Below are positions 52,275 through 61,427 of a DNA stretch of 64,000 nt, piece after piece. A program made the position numbers and the translations under genes. How positions within the stretch are numbered: the first letter of the stretch is position 1; the number at the start of each line of letters is the position of its first letter. Source of the stretch: Luteibacter rhizovicinus (lineage in GTDB: Bacteria > Pseudomonadota > Gammaproteobacteria > Xanthomonadales > Rhodanobacteraceae); the NCBI RefSeq assembly GCF_004342265.1, contig NZ_SMCS01000007.1:1-64000 (forward strand), written 5' to 3'. The notes below the pieces were generated by a model. That model saw only the letters and a program-made list of their open reading frames with translations. It ran no database searches and was not told the DNA's origin.

Positions 52275-55200
52275 TCACTGGATCGCATCCGTCGCCGGGC
52301 TGACGCCGCCATTGACCACTCGCAGGGACAGGCCCGAATAGAAGTCCTTGCGACCGAGATTTTCCTCGATCGACTGACGGGTCTTCTTATGGTTGCCCGT
52401 GTACTGACCGATCGTGTTCTGCGCGGCGGCGCCGAACGGCGTTTCGATCGAGCTGGGTCCCAGAACGGAATCGATCTGCGTCAACGCGTTAGCCGACTCG
52501 CCCTGGCTGGCCAGCGGCAGGATGCTCGCCGTGGTGGCCGCGGTATCGTTGAACGCATAGTTCGCGGCATCGGCACCGGTGGCGTAGATCCCCGACACGC
52601 TGACCGCCTTGCCGTTGCCCACCGTCGCATTCGCGAACAACGCGCTGTTCGCGCCGAAGCTCACCACGTCGCCGCCGAGCACGCCCGTGCTGGCCAGTTT
52701 GGCCGGGTCTCTGGCATTGCCGTCGAAGAACTTGTCGACGCCCGTCGCATTGACCGTCACCTGGCGGCGCGTGATGTCCGCCGTGGTGGTCGGATTGACG
52801 ATCAGCACATAGTTACCCGCGTCGCCCCCACCGAGTGTCCCGGCGACGTTCACCGTCTTGCCGTTGCCTGCGTTCTTGTCCCCGAACCTGCCCGAGGTGG
52901 CCAGACTGAGGTCGTCGCCGCCGAGTACGCCGTTGAGCGAACCGCTGGTGCTGGCCGACGTGTTGCCGTCGTATACCTTGTTGCCGGCGACGATCGCGCC
53001 GTTCACCGCAAGCGGCGTGACCGTCGCGATATGCGTGCCGCCGATCAACGTGTAGTTGCTGGCCAGCGCACCGCCGTTGTCGTTGAGTGCCAGCGAACCC
53101 AGGCCTGCCAGCGGCTTGCCGGTGGCTACGTTCTTGCTCGCCAGCACGCCCTGCCCCGACAGTGTCAGCGCCTCGCCGGCGATGCCGGCGATCACACCCG
53201 AGCTTCCGAACATCGCGGCACCGCCGATAGCCGTCGCGTCGTAGACGCGCGTGCCGGCCAGGTTCAGCACGAGCCGGTTGATGTCGGCCAGCGTGGTCGC
53301 GTTGGTGGTGAGCGTGTAGTTGTTCGCATCCGTTCCGTTCAGCGCGCCGGCGACGTTGACCGTCTTGCCGGTGCCGGCGTTCTTGTCCGCGAACGCGCCA
53401 GTGGTGGCGAAGCCGATATTGTCGCCTGCCAGCACACCGGTGAGCGTCCCCGCGATTCCCGTCGACGTCGTGCCGTCATAGGTTTTGTCCGCCGCAGTGA
53501 TGGCGCCGGAGATGGCGAGTGGCGTGATGTTCGCGGTGGTCAGCGCCGTGCCGTTGTAGCTGTAGTTGCCTGCGTCGGTGCCGCTGGCCGTGATACCGGT
53601 AACCGTGACCGTCTTGCCGTTGCCGACATTCTTGTCCGAGAAGTTGGCCGGACCGCCGGCGAAGGCAACCGTGTCGCCCGCAAGCACACCGTGACCGGCG
53701 ACCGTCGCGACATCGTGCGTATTCGCGTCGTACACCTTGTCGGTACCGATCGCGGTAACGAGGATCGCCAGCGGTGTGATATCCGCCGCCGCCGTCGCGT
53801 TGGTGGTCAGCACGTAGTTGCCCGCATCCGCGCCGCTTACGCTACCCGAAACGTTGACCGTCTTGCCGTTGGCCACATTCTTGTCGCTGAAGTTGCCGGA
53901 CGTGGCGAAACTCAGCTGGTCGCCCGCAATGACACCAGCCAGTGTGCCGGAGGTGATCGCACCGATCGTCGTGTCGTACACCTTGTTGGCGGCGACGATG
54001 CTGCCGATGATGGCAAGCGGTGTGATGTCGGCGTGGGTCGTGGTCGATGTATTCCAGGTGTAGTTCCCGGCATCCGTACCCGATCCGGCGATGCCGGTGA
54101 CCGTCACCGTCTTGTTCGTGCCGACGTTCTTCGTATCGAAATCGGCGGTGCCCTGCGCGAAGTTCACCGTGTCGCCGGCGATCACGCCGGCGCTTCCGAG
54201 CGTCGCCGTGCTACCCGTCGTGCCGTCATAGACCTTGTTCGGTGCCGTCGCCGTGACATTGATCGCCAGCGGCGTGATGGCCGCCGTGGTTGTGGCGTTC
54301 GTCGTCAGGGTGTAGTTGCGGGCATCGATGCCGCTCAGGCTGCCGGCGACGTTGACGGTCTTGCCCAAGGCGACGTTCTTGTCGCCGAAGGCACCCGTGG
54401 TGTCGAAGTTCAGCACGTCGCCAGCGATCTGGCCGGTCAGCGTGCCGTGCGTGACGGCGCCGGTCAGCGCGTCGTAGACCTTGTCGTTCGCCAGGATCGC
54501 GCCGGTGATGGCGAGCGGCGTAATGTTCGCCGTGGTCGTCGTCGTCACGTTGTACAGATAGTTGCCGGCGTCGGCTCCACTAGCCGCGATGCCGGTGACC
54601 GTCACCGTCTTTCCATTGTCGACATTCTTGTCGCCGAAGGCGGAAGAACCGGCGAACGAAACGGTATCGCCTGCCAGGATGCCACCCGACGACAGGGCGC
54701 TCGTTGCACCTGTGCTGCCGTCGTAGACCTTGTCATTCGCGGCGGCGACGACCGTCACATGCAGCGGATCGACCGTGACCCAGTGAATTCCACCGACCAG
54801 TGTGTAGTTGCCACCGAGCGTGGCTCCGTCGCCGACGAGCTGGAGGGAATCCAGCGACGTCACCGGCTTCTGCGTGCCGACGTTCTTGTTGGCCAGCAGA
54901 CCCGAGCCGCTGACCGTGAGCGTTTCGCCCGCGACGCCGTTGATCGTACCGAACAGCGAACCGGCCCCGACGTTCGAGCCGTCGTAGTCGCGCTCGCCGT
55001 GCAGGTTGATCAGGTACGGCGTGATATTCGCGGAGGTCGTCGTCTGGTTATTCAGCAGCGTGTAGTTATTCGCGTCGGCGCCGGTCATGCCAATACCACT
55101 GACCGTGACGAGCTTGCCGTTACCGACGTCCTTCGTATCGAACAGGTTCGACGTATTGGTGAAGACGACATTGTCGGTAGTCACCACGTCCAGGCTTTTC

Positions 55201-58200
55201 AGTGTGGCACCCGATGCAGTAGTGGCGTCGTACACGCGGTTCACACCATCCGCCACGACCGTGATGCCGCGGGCGAAGATATCGGCTTTGACGTTCGCCG
55301 GCTGATTCAGGTGATAGTTGGTCGAATCGCTGCCGGACACCGTCATGTTCGTCGACACCGACTTGCCCGTACCGACATTCTTGCTGTCGAACGTGCCAGT
55401 GGCGAAGTTGCCGAGACCGACCGCGTCTCCGGCAAGCACACCGGTCAGCAACGCATTGGAAAGCGTCGCGATCGTGTTGCCGTCATACGTCTTGTTCGCG
55501 GCAACGGTGTTGATGATGTAAAGCTCGGCCTGTGTAACGGTGACCTTCACCGACCTGATCTGGTAGTTGCTGGCAAGGAAGGCACCGTTGTCGCCCAGCA
55601 CGAGCGAACCCACGGCCGCCGCCTTGTTGTTGCCGACGTTCTTGTCCGCGAGCGTACCGATGCCGGAAATACTGCCGGTCTCGGACCCGGCGCCGTGCAC
55701 CGTAAAGAGCGCGGCGTCCGCGTTCGTCGTCGTGTCGTATACGCGTGTTCCCAGCAGGTCGAGCAGGTACGGCGTGATGCTCGCCGTCGTTGCCGCCGCG
55801 TTGGAAGACAGGACGTAGTTGCCGGCATCCGCGCCAGCCGAGGTAATCCCCGAGACGCTGACGGCCTTGCCGTTGCCCACGTCCTTCGTATCGAAGCGCG
55901 ACGTGCCCGCGAAGGTCACCTGGTCCCCGCCGACGACACCGCCGCTGCCGAGCGTGACGGTGGCCGCGGTCGTCGTATCGTAGACCTTGTTTATACCCGT
56001 GGCATTTACCGCGATCGTTTTGGCATCGATGTTCGCCTTCACGTCCGTCGGCTGCTCGAGAATATAGTTGCCGGTGTCCACGCCAGTGACCGACAAATTT
56101 GTCGCCACCGACTTGTTCGTGCCGGCGTTCTTCGTATCGAACGTACCCGTCGTCGTACCGCCCAGGGTGAGATCGTCGCCGGCGAACCCGCCTTGCAGGA
56201 CGGAGCCATGAATCGTCGCGCCGGTATTGCCGTCGTATGTCTTGTTGTCCGCGAGCGTCCCGGTGACCGTCAGCGTCGCCGGCGTGATCGTGACCCAGTC
56301 GATACCGCCAACCAGCGTGTAGTTCGTTGCGTTGCCGGTGCCATTGCCAAGGGCCAGGCCGTTGGTGTCGACGAACGAACGCTGGGAACCCACGTTCTTC
56401 GTCGTCAAGGTACCGGTGCCGGAAAGTGTGAGGTATTCGCCGTTCACGCCGGCGATGCGATTGCTCCCATCAAGGAACAGCGCGGCGGCGGCATTCGTCG
56501 TCGCATCGTAAACGCGCGTGCCCTGCAGGTTGAGGATCGCCTGCGTGATCGTTCCGCCCGTACCCGATGCCGTCGTGGGAAGCAGGTAGTTCGACAGATT
56601 CGTACCGCTGCCGGCAACGAAGTCGGAAACCACCAGCGTCGACTCGAGGCCGATATTGCTTCCGGCGTCGACGGTCTTGTAGCTGGCGGTCGCGGACTGC
56701 GGCACTTTCGCGCTCTGGGAACCGACGAAGCCGCCGAGCTGGTAGTTGGCATCGGTCAGCGTCACGGAGTTCGAACCATCGTACGGCTTGGTCGGATCGC
56801 CGATGATGGTCGCCGTGAGCTGCTTCTTGCGGATATTGGCGGTCAGACCGGCGGCCTGGTTGATCGCGTAGTTGCCCGCGCCAGTACCGGTCAGCGAGAA
56901 ACCGGTCGTCGTGACGGCGAGACCATCGGCTGCATTCGGCGAGCGCGTCGTACCCTGTGCATTGGTCGCATCGAGGGACACCACAGCCGCATCGGAACCC
57001 AGCAGGCCGGTCAACGTGGCGCCACCCGTCGTGAGGGTGATGGCGTTGGTCGAGTCGTAGTCCTTGTCGTTTGCGGTTACGTTGCCAATATGTAGCTGAG
57101 CTTGCGTGATATTGGCCGTCAAACCCGTGATCGGCGCCAGCACGTAATTCCCGACTTCCGAGCCGGAAATCGAAAAGCCGTTCGCCGCAACGGAAAGGCC
57201 GTTGCCCACGTTGACCTGCGAGAACGTCCCCGTCGTGCCGCTTATCAGCGTCACTTTCGATTCGTCCGCCGCGACCAGACCGACAAGAGAACCCGTGCCG
57301 CTAAGCGTCGCGGCATTGGTCGTGTCGTAGACTTTGTTCTGCGCGGAGACGCCGACGATGCTAAGCGGAGCCTTGTTGATCGTGCCGGTGCCAGTCGCGT
57401 CCGTGGCAAGTGTGTAGTTGGAAAGCAGCGTTCCCGAATGCGCGATATACGAGGACGCAGCCATCGTGGCAGTGATGCCCTTACCGTTGCCTGCATTCTT
57501 ATCGTCGAACAGGCTCGAGGACGGCGGCTGGATATCGGCACCTTCGCCGCTCGCGAATCCCTGCAGCGAGAAATTGCCCGGCACGAGCGATATATAGCGG
57601 CTACCGTCGTACACCTTGGTCGGATTGCCGATGATCGATGCCGTGAGTAGCGCGGGCGTGATTTCGCCGGTGCCGTACGCTGCCGTAGGTAACGTGTAGT
57701 TACTGAGGATGGTGCTGCCGGTTGCAACGAAGTCCGATGGGGCAAGCGATGCCGATACCGCCTGCTTACCGACGTTCTTGTCGGCGAACGTGCCCGTCGT
57801 TTTCGTCACGGTCGCGCCATCGCCATTTACGAAGCCGATCAGGTTGAAGTTGCTCGCAGTGAGATTGGCAACCGTCGTACCGTCATAAGCGCGGGTGATG
57901 CCAAGGAGTTCAGCGTAAATCTCCTTAGCGGCGAGCGGTGCGGGCACGATCGTGCCCATGCCAGTCATCACCGTGGGGAAGACGTAGTTGCCAAGAACTG
58001 TTCCGCCCGTCGGGTTGAAATCGCCCGCACCGAGGTTCGCGGTCACGAGCCACTGGCCCGCATTCTGATTCGCATATGCGCCGGTCGTCTTGGTGACGGT
58101 GGCGCCTTCGCCAGCAAGGAAGCCATTGAGCTGGAAGTTCGCGTTCGTAAGATTCGCGACCGTCGTACCGTCGTAATTCCTGGTCGGATTACCGATCAAC

Positions 58201-61200
58201 GCATACGTCAAGGTAATCGGCGTGATGGTGCCGAGGCCCGTGACCGACAACGGGAAGCTGTAATCGGAAAGCTGCGTCGCTCCAGTCAGGCTGAAGACGG
58301 ACGCTTCGAGCAGTGCGGTGATCGTGTGCGAACCCGCGTCCTTGCCGTCGTAGGTGGCGCCGGCACTCTGCGTGACCGTGCCGCCGTCGCTGCCCTGGAA
58401 GCCAGTAATCGTGACATCGCCGTTGGCGATGTTGGCGTTGTTCGTGCCGTTGTACGTGCGCGACGGATTGCCCGTGATCGTGATCGCGAGCGCCGCCGGC
58501 GTGATGTTCGCGGTGAGTCCGGCCGGCTGGGTCAGCGTGTAATTGCCCGTACCCGCGCCGACGAGCGAGAAGCCCGTCGCGGTGACGCCGATGCCGTTGC
58601 CCGCATGCGTGGTAGCGAAGTTCCCTGCGGCACCCGACGTGTCGAGCGCGATATTGCCCTGGTCGGCGGCGACCAGGCCATTGAGCGACGCGCCGCCAAA
58701 AACCAGCGATGCCAGCGTCTTCGCGTCGTAAACCTTGTTCAGCGCGCTGACGTTGGCGATCGTGAGCGCCTTCGGTGTGATCGATCCGGTCAGGTCGATC
58801 GGCATGATCAGGTCGTAGTTGTGAGCCTGACTACCGGTGAGTACGAAGCCACTCGCCGTCACGGACTTGCCTGTGCCGACATTCGCATCGGCGAACGTAC
58901 CGGCACCACCGCTGGTATCGAGCGTCACATTGCTCGCGTCCGGCGCGATCACGCCATAAATGTTCACCTTGCTCTTATCGAGTGCGTCGGCCGTGCTTCC
59001 GTCGTACACCTTGTCGGTGCCGAGCAGACCGGTGAGCTGCACCTGAGCCTTGTTGATCGTGCCCATGCCGGTGGCTTGCGAAGGTAGCGTGTAGTTCGCC
59101 AGTCGCGTGCCGTTGCCCGCGACGAAGTTCGACGGCAGGAACGCCGCGCTCACGCTTTCCGCGCCCGCATCGGCAGCGGCATAGGCAACCGAACTCGGCT
59201 GGCTGAAGGTGACGTTCTCGCCCGTCACCAGCCCGACCAACAGATAGTTCGACGCACTGAGCGTCGCCGTGGTCGAACCGTCGTAGGTCTTCGTCGGATT
59301 GCCGACGATCGCAACGGTGAGCGCTTTCGGATCGATGATGCCGATGCTGGCCGATCGCGGCAGGCCGGCCACCTGATAGCCATAGACGGGAATACCGCCG
59401 GCGTTGGTGAAAGTCAGGTTCGCACCCGACGAAGGCACGGTCACGGCGATGCCCGTCGCGGCGTTGGCGCTGGCGTAGCTGCCGGTCGCGGTGGCGATCT
59501 TGTCCGAGTTGATCAGGCCGGTGCTGTTGATATTGGCGCCGGCAAGCGTCGCGACCGTGGTGCCGTCGTACGTCTTGCGCACGCTGCCGGTCAGGCCGGT
59601 CACCGTGACGGTCGGCGCGACACTGTAGAGGAAGCCGTTGCCGGAGGCAGCCGGCGTGGCGCCCGCCGCTGCGTTGTACTGAATGAAGTTCGGCGCCAGG
59701 CCGCCGGTCGTGCTGGCCGTGGGGTTGGTCGAATACACCAGCCAGCGCCCGGAAGCCGAAGTCAGCGCATTCGCGCCGGCGTTATTGATGAAATTGCCCT
59801 TCGCCGTCAGCGACACGCCGGTACCGCCCGCGATCGTGCCGCCACCGGCCAGCGAGATATTCCCGGCCCCGGCGTTCATCACGACACCACCCGCACCATT
59901 GATCGCCGCATTGACGGCGATGCCATTGAAGGCATCCAGCGTCAGTGTCGCGGCCGCATTCGACCAGTTGATCGCCGAGTTGACGATGATGTCGCCCGAA
60001 CCAGTCGGGTTCTGCACGCCCGCGCCACTGGCGCCGCTGGCGGTCGTCGTTTCGGTAACGTTGGTGCCGCCGTTGAGCGTCGTCGAAATGGTACTGGCCG
60101 CTGCCGCGTCGATGGTCAGATCGTAAGGATCGATCAGCCATGTACCCGCCTTGCCGTGCGGCGCGGCGGCGGTAATCTTCGCGCCGCCTCCGATATTGAC
60201 GTAGGCCGCCGAGGTTTCGATGGCGCCGCCGTTGCCGCCCGTCGGAGCGCTTGCGTCGAGCGTACCGCCGACGTTGGTCGTGCCCGCGGTCATGCCGCCC
60301 AGCAGCGTGATGCTGCCGTCGCGGTTCTCGACTGTCTGTGCGCGGATCACACCCGTGTTGTTGACCGTGCTGGTCAGCAGCGAGTCGGCCGCTCCCGCCG
60401 TCATGAATACGCGACCGCCGTCGGCCTGGATCAGCTGGCGATTCTCGGCGAGGTTGTCCAGCGTGCTCTTGTCGACCTGGATGGAAACGAGCTGGTTCGC
60501 GTCGAAGGTCAGCGTAACGGCGCTACCGGCGCCCATGGCCACGCTGCCCATACGTGCCGAGATCGTGCCCTGATTGGATACGCGGTTGCCGAGCAGCGCC
60601 ACATAGCCGCCCGGGGCCACGTTGATGCTGCCGAGATTGACGACGCTGCCTTTGCCGTCGCCGCTGAAGCTGCGCTTGTTCGAGGACATCGACGCATCGG
60701 CCGTGTCGAGCGTGGATGCCACCAGGCCGCCGACGTTGACCTGCGCGCCCTTGCCGAACAGCACCCCGTTCGGGTTGATGAGCCAGACCTGGCCGTTCGC
60801 GTTGAGATGGCCGTAGATCTCGCTGGCGGAGTTGCCGAGGATGCGATTCACGGCAATCGAGTTCGCGCCCGGCTGCACGAAGTTCACCGTCTCGTTGGCC
60901 GCGATGTCGAAGCTCTGCCAGTTCAGGGACAGGTGCTGGCTGGCCTGGGAAATGGTCGTGGTCGCGCCGTTGTGGACGATGCTGCCGGTGCCGGCGACGA
61001 TCTGGCCACCGGTCTGATCGGCAAGGACCTGCCCCGACGAACCCAGCGCCAGCGCGGCTGCCAACAGGGTTTTCGCCAGTCGTGGACCGCCCGAGCGATC
61101 CACGACGCGGGATGCTCCGGGGCGGGCGCCGCGAGCGAGCTCACTGGCCGCAACCCACTGATTCGTTGAAATATTCCAGCAAAGACGATAGATCCGATTC

Positions 61201-61202
61201 AT
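52275..61202 (-). CDS. Giant two-partner-secretion exoprotein TpsA (filamentous haemagglutinin type) with YDG repeats
   Basis: A 2975-residue exoprotein. The ATG at 61202 is used because the product then opens with an ESPR signal (MNRIYRLCWNISTNQWVAAS) and AGGGG lies upstream. A second hydrophobic part ends near QVLA. The TPS domain (about residues 75-310) has NFVQPGANSIAVNRILG and LINPNGVLFGKGAQVNVGG, which contains the NPNG motif. A short beta-helix region follows, then from about residue 540 to 2830 some 27 MBG/YDG-type repeats of about 80 residues (KVYDGTTxAT...GNY...AxITP). The C-terminus is short and carries no toxin domain that I can identify. TpsB secretes it; the family role is adhesion or biofilm matrix. 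Confidence 0.92.
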   Translation of the reverse strand: MNRIYRLCWNISTNQWVAASELARGARPGASRVVDRSGGPRLAKTLLAAALALGSSGQVLADQTGGQIVAGTGSIVHNGATTTISQASQHLSLNWQSFDIAANETVNFVQPGANSIAVNRILGNSASEIYGHLNANGQVWLINPNGVLFGKGAQVNVGGLVASTLDTADASMSSNKRSFSGDGKGSVVNLGSINVAPGGYVALLGNRVSNQGTISARMGSVAMGAGSAVTLTFDANQLVSIQVDKSTLDNLAENRQLIQADGGRVFMTAGAADSLLTSTVNNTGVIRAQTVENRDGSITLLGGMTAGTTNVGGTLDASAPTGGNGGAIETSAAYVNIGGGAKITAAAPHGKAGTWLIDPYDLTIDAAAASTISTTLNGGTNVTETTTASGASGAGVQNPTGSGDIIVNSAINWSNAAATLTLDAFNGIAVNAAINGAGGVVMNAGAGNISLAGGGTIAGGTGVSLTAKGNFINNAGANALTSASGRWLVYSTNPTASTTGGLAPNFIQYNAAAGATPAASGNGFLYSVAPTVTVTGLTGSVRKTYDGTTVATLAGANINSTGLINSDKIATATGSYASANAATGIAVTVPSSGANLTFTNAGGIPVYGYQVAGLPRSASIGIIDPKALTVAIVGNPTKTYDGSTTATLSASNYLLVGLVTGENVTFSQPSSVAYAAADAGAESVSAAFLPSNFVAGNGTRLANYTLPSQATGMGTINKAQVQLTGLLGTDKVYDGSTADALDKSKVNIYGVIAPDASNVTLDTSGGAGTFADANVGTGKSVTASGFVLTGSQAHNYDLIMPIDLTGSITPKALTIANVSALNKVYDAKTLASLVFGGASLNGLVAADQGNIALDTSGAAGNFATTHAGNGIGVTATGFSLVGAGTGNYTLTQPAGLTANITPAALAITITGNPSRTYNGTNNANIANGDVTITGFQGSDGGTVTQSAGATYDGKDAGSHTITALLEASVFSLTGATQLSDYSFPLSVTGLGTITPITLTYALIGNPTRNYDGTTVANLTNANFQLNGFLAGEGATVTKTTGAYANQNAGQWLVTANLGAGDFNPTGGTVLGNYVFPTVMTGMGTIVPAPLAAKEIYAELLGITRAYDGTTVANLTASNFNLIGFVNGDGATVTKTTGTFADKNVGKQAVSASLAPSDFVATGSTILSNYTLPTAAYGTGEITPALLTASIIGNPTKVYDGSRYISLVPGNFSLQGFASGEGADIQPPSSSLFDDKNAGNGKGITATMAASSYIAHSGTLLSNYTLATDATGTGTINKAPLSIVGVSAQNKVYDTTNAATLSGTGSLVGLVAADESKVTLISGTTGTFSQVNVGNGLSVAANGFSISGSEVGNYVLAPITGLTANITQAQLHIGNVTANDKDYDSTNAITLTTGGATLTGLLGSDAAVVSLDATNAQGTTRSPNAADGLAVTTTGFSLTGTGAGNYAINQAAGLTANIRKKQLTATIIGDPTKPYDGSNSVTLTDANYQLGGFVGSQSAKVPQSATASYKTVDAGSNIGLESTLVVSDFVAGSGTNLSNYLLPTTASGTGGTITQAILNLQGTRVYDATTNAAAALFLDGSNRIAGVNGEYLTLSGTGTLTTKNVGSQRSFVDTNGLALGNGTGNATNYTLVGGIDWVTITPATLTVTGTLADNKTYDGNTGATIHGSVLQGGFAGDDLTLGGTTTGTFDTKNAGTNKSVATNLSVTGVDTGNYILEQPTDVKANIDAKTIAVNATGINKVYDTTTAATVTLGSGGVVGGDQVTFAGTSRFDTKDVGNGKAVSVSGITSAGADAGNYVLSSNAAATTASITPYLLDLLGTRVYDTTTNADAALFTVHGAGSETGSISGIGTLADKNVGNNKAAAVGSLVLGDNGAFLASNYQIRSVKVTVTQAELYIINTVAANKTYDGNTIATLSNALLTGVLAGDAVGLGNFATGTFDSKNVGTGKSVSTNMTVSGSDSTNYHLNQPANVKADIFARGITVVADGVNRVYDATTASGATLKSLDVVTTDNVVFTNTSNLFDTKDVGNGKLVTVSGIGMTGADANNYTLLNNQTTTSANITPYLINLHGERDYDGSNVGAGSLFGTINGVAGETLTVSGSGLLANKNVGTQKPVTSLDSLQLVGDGATLGGNYTLVGGIHWVTVDPLHVTVVAAANDKVYDGSTGATSALSSGGILAGDTVSFAGSSAFGDKNVDNGKTVTVTGIAASGADAGNYLYNVTTTTTANITPLAITGAILANDKVYDALTGAVTHGTLTGQIAGDVLNFDTTGAFGDKNVALGKTVNVAGSLSGIDARNYTLTTNATTTAAITPLAINVTATAPNKVYDGTTGSTATLGSAGVIAGDTVNFAQGTADFDTKNVGTNKTVTVTGIAGSGTDAGNYTWNTSTTTHADITPLAIIGSIVAANKVYDTTIGAITSGTLAGVIAGDQLSFATSGNFSDKNVANGKTVNVSGSVSGADAGNYVLTTNATAAADITPLAILVTAIGTDKVYDANTHDVATVAGHGVLAGDTVAFAGGPANFSDKNVGNGKTVTVTGITASGTDAGNYSYNGTALTTANITPLAISGAITAADKTYDGTTSTGIAGTLTGVLAGDNIGFATTGAFADKNAGTGKTVNVAGALNGTDANNYTLTTNATTLADINRLVLNLAGTRVYDATAIGGAAMFGSSGVIAGIAGEALTLSGQGVLASKNVATGKPLAGLGSLALNDNGGALASNYTLIGGTHIATVTPLAVNGAIVAGNKVYDGNTSASTSGSLNGVLGGDDLSLATSGRFGDKNAGNGKTVNVAGTLGGGDAGNYVLIVNPTTTADITRRQVTVNATGVDKFFDGNARDPAKLASTGVLGGDVVSFGANSALFANATVGNGKAVSVSGIYATGADAANYAFNDTAATTASILPLASQGESANALTQIDSVLGPSSIETPFGAAAQNTIGQYTGNHKKTRQSIEENLGRKDFYSGLSLRVVNGGVSPATDAIQ
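52700..59600 (-). repeat. About 27 tandem YDG/MBG-type repeats in the TpsA gene
   Basis: Units are marked by K/R-x-YD-G/T/A-x-T (for example KTYDGTTVATLAG, KVYDTTTAATVTLG, RVYDATTNAAAALF) and each ends in a GNYxLxxxxTTxAxITP-like strand. Unit length varies around 75-95 residues, and neighbouring units differ more than those in the trimeric adhesin. Confidence 0.85.
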
Positions 61203-61427
61203 CGACAACCCCTGAGCACGATAGGCATGGGGGGTCACGTCGCCGATGCGACCGAAGTGCGCTTTGGATCCCCCTTAAGGACCGGGCGCGGTAATACAGC
61301 GCCCTGCGTAGGGGCGCATGCTCTCCGATATCGCCACGGAACGGAAGTGCCATTTTGTGAACAAGGTCACACTGAAATCCGAATCAATGTGGCAAACGAC
61401 CCGACCTCCGCTTAGGAGCCCGCTAGG
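61203..61427 (-). promoter_or_regulatory. Promoter/leader region of the TpsA gene
   Basis: A 225-bp gap between mgtA (stop 61428) and TpsA, both on the minus strand. It contains the CRP/Clp-type box at 61356-61371. GATATC (61327-61332) lies at a spacing suitable for a -10 if the box is centred near -41. Confidence 0.55.
61356..61371. promoter_or_regulatory. Perfect CRP/Clp-type site TGTGA-N6-TCACA
   Basis: TGTGAACAAGGTCACA matches both half-sites of the consensus exactly. It lies about 155 bp before the TpsA start. In Xanthomonads such sites are bound by Clp, a CRP homologue whose DNA binding is blocked by c-di-GMP; that Clp acts here is inference. Confidence 0.7.

Noticed and set aside
52389-57095. 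Open frame of 1568 codons on the plus strand opposite the TpsA gene
   Set aside because: It is Arg/Ala/Val-rich, repeats with the period of the TpsA repeats and has no ribosome site. It is the complement of a GC-rich repeated gene that happens to lack stops. The same holds for 5088-7694 plus against the trimeric adhesin.
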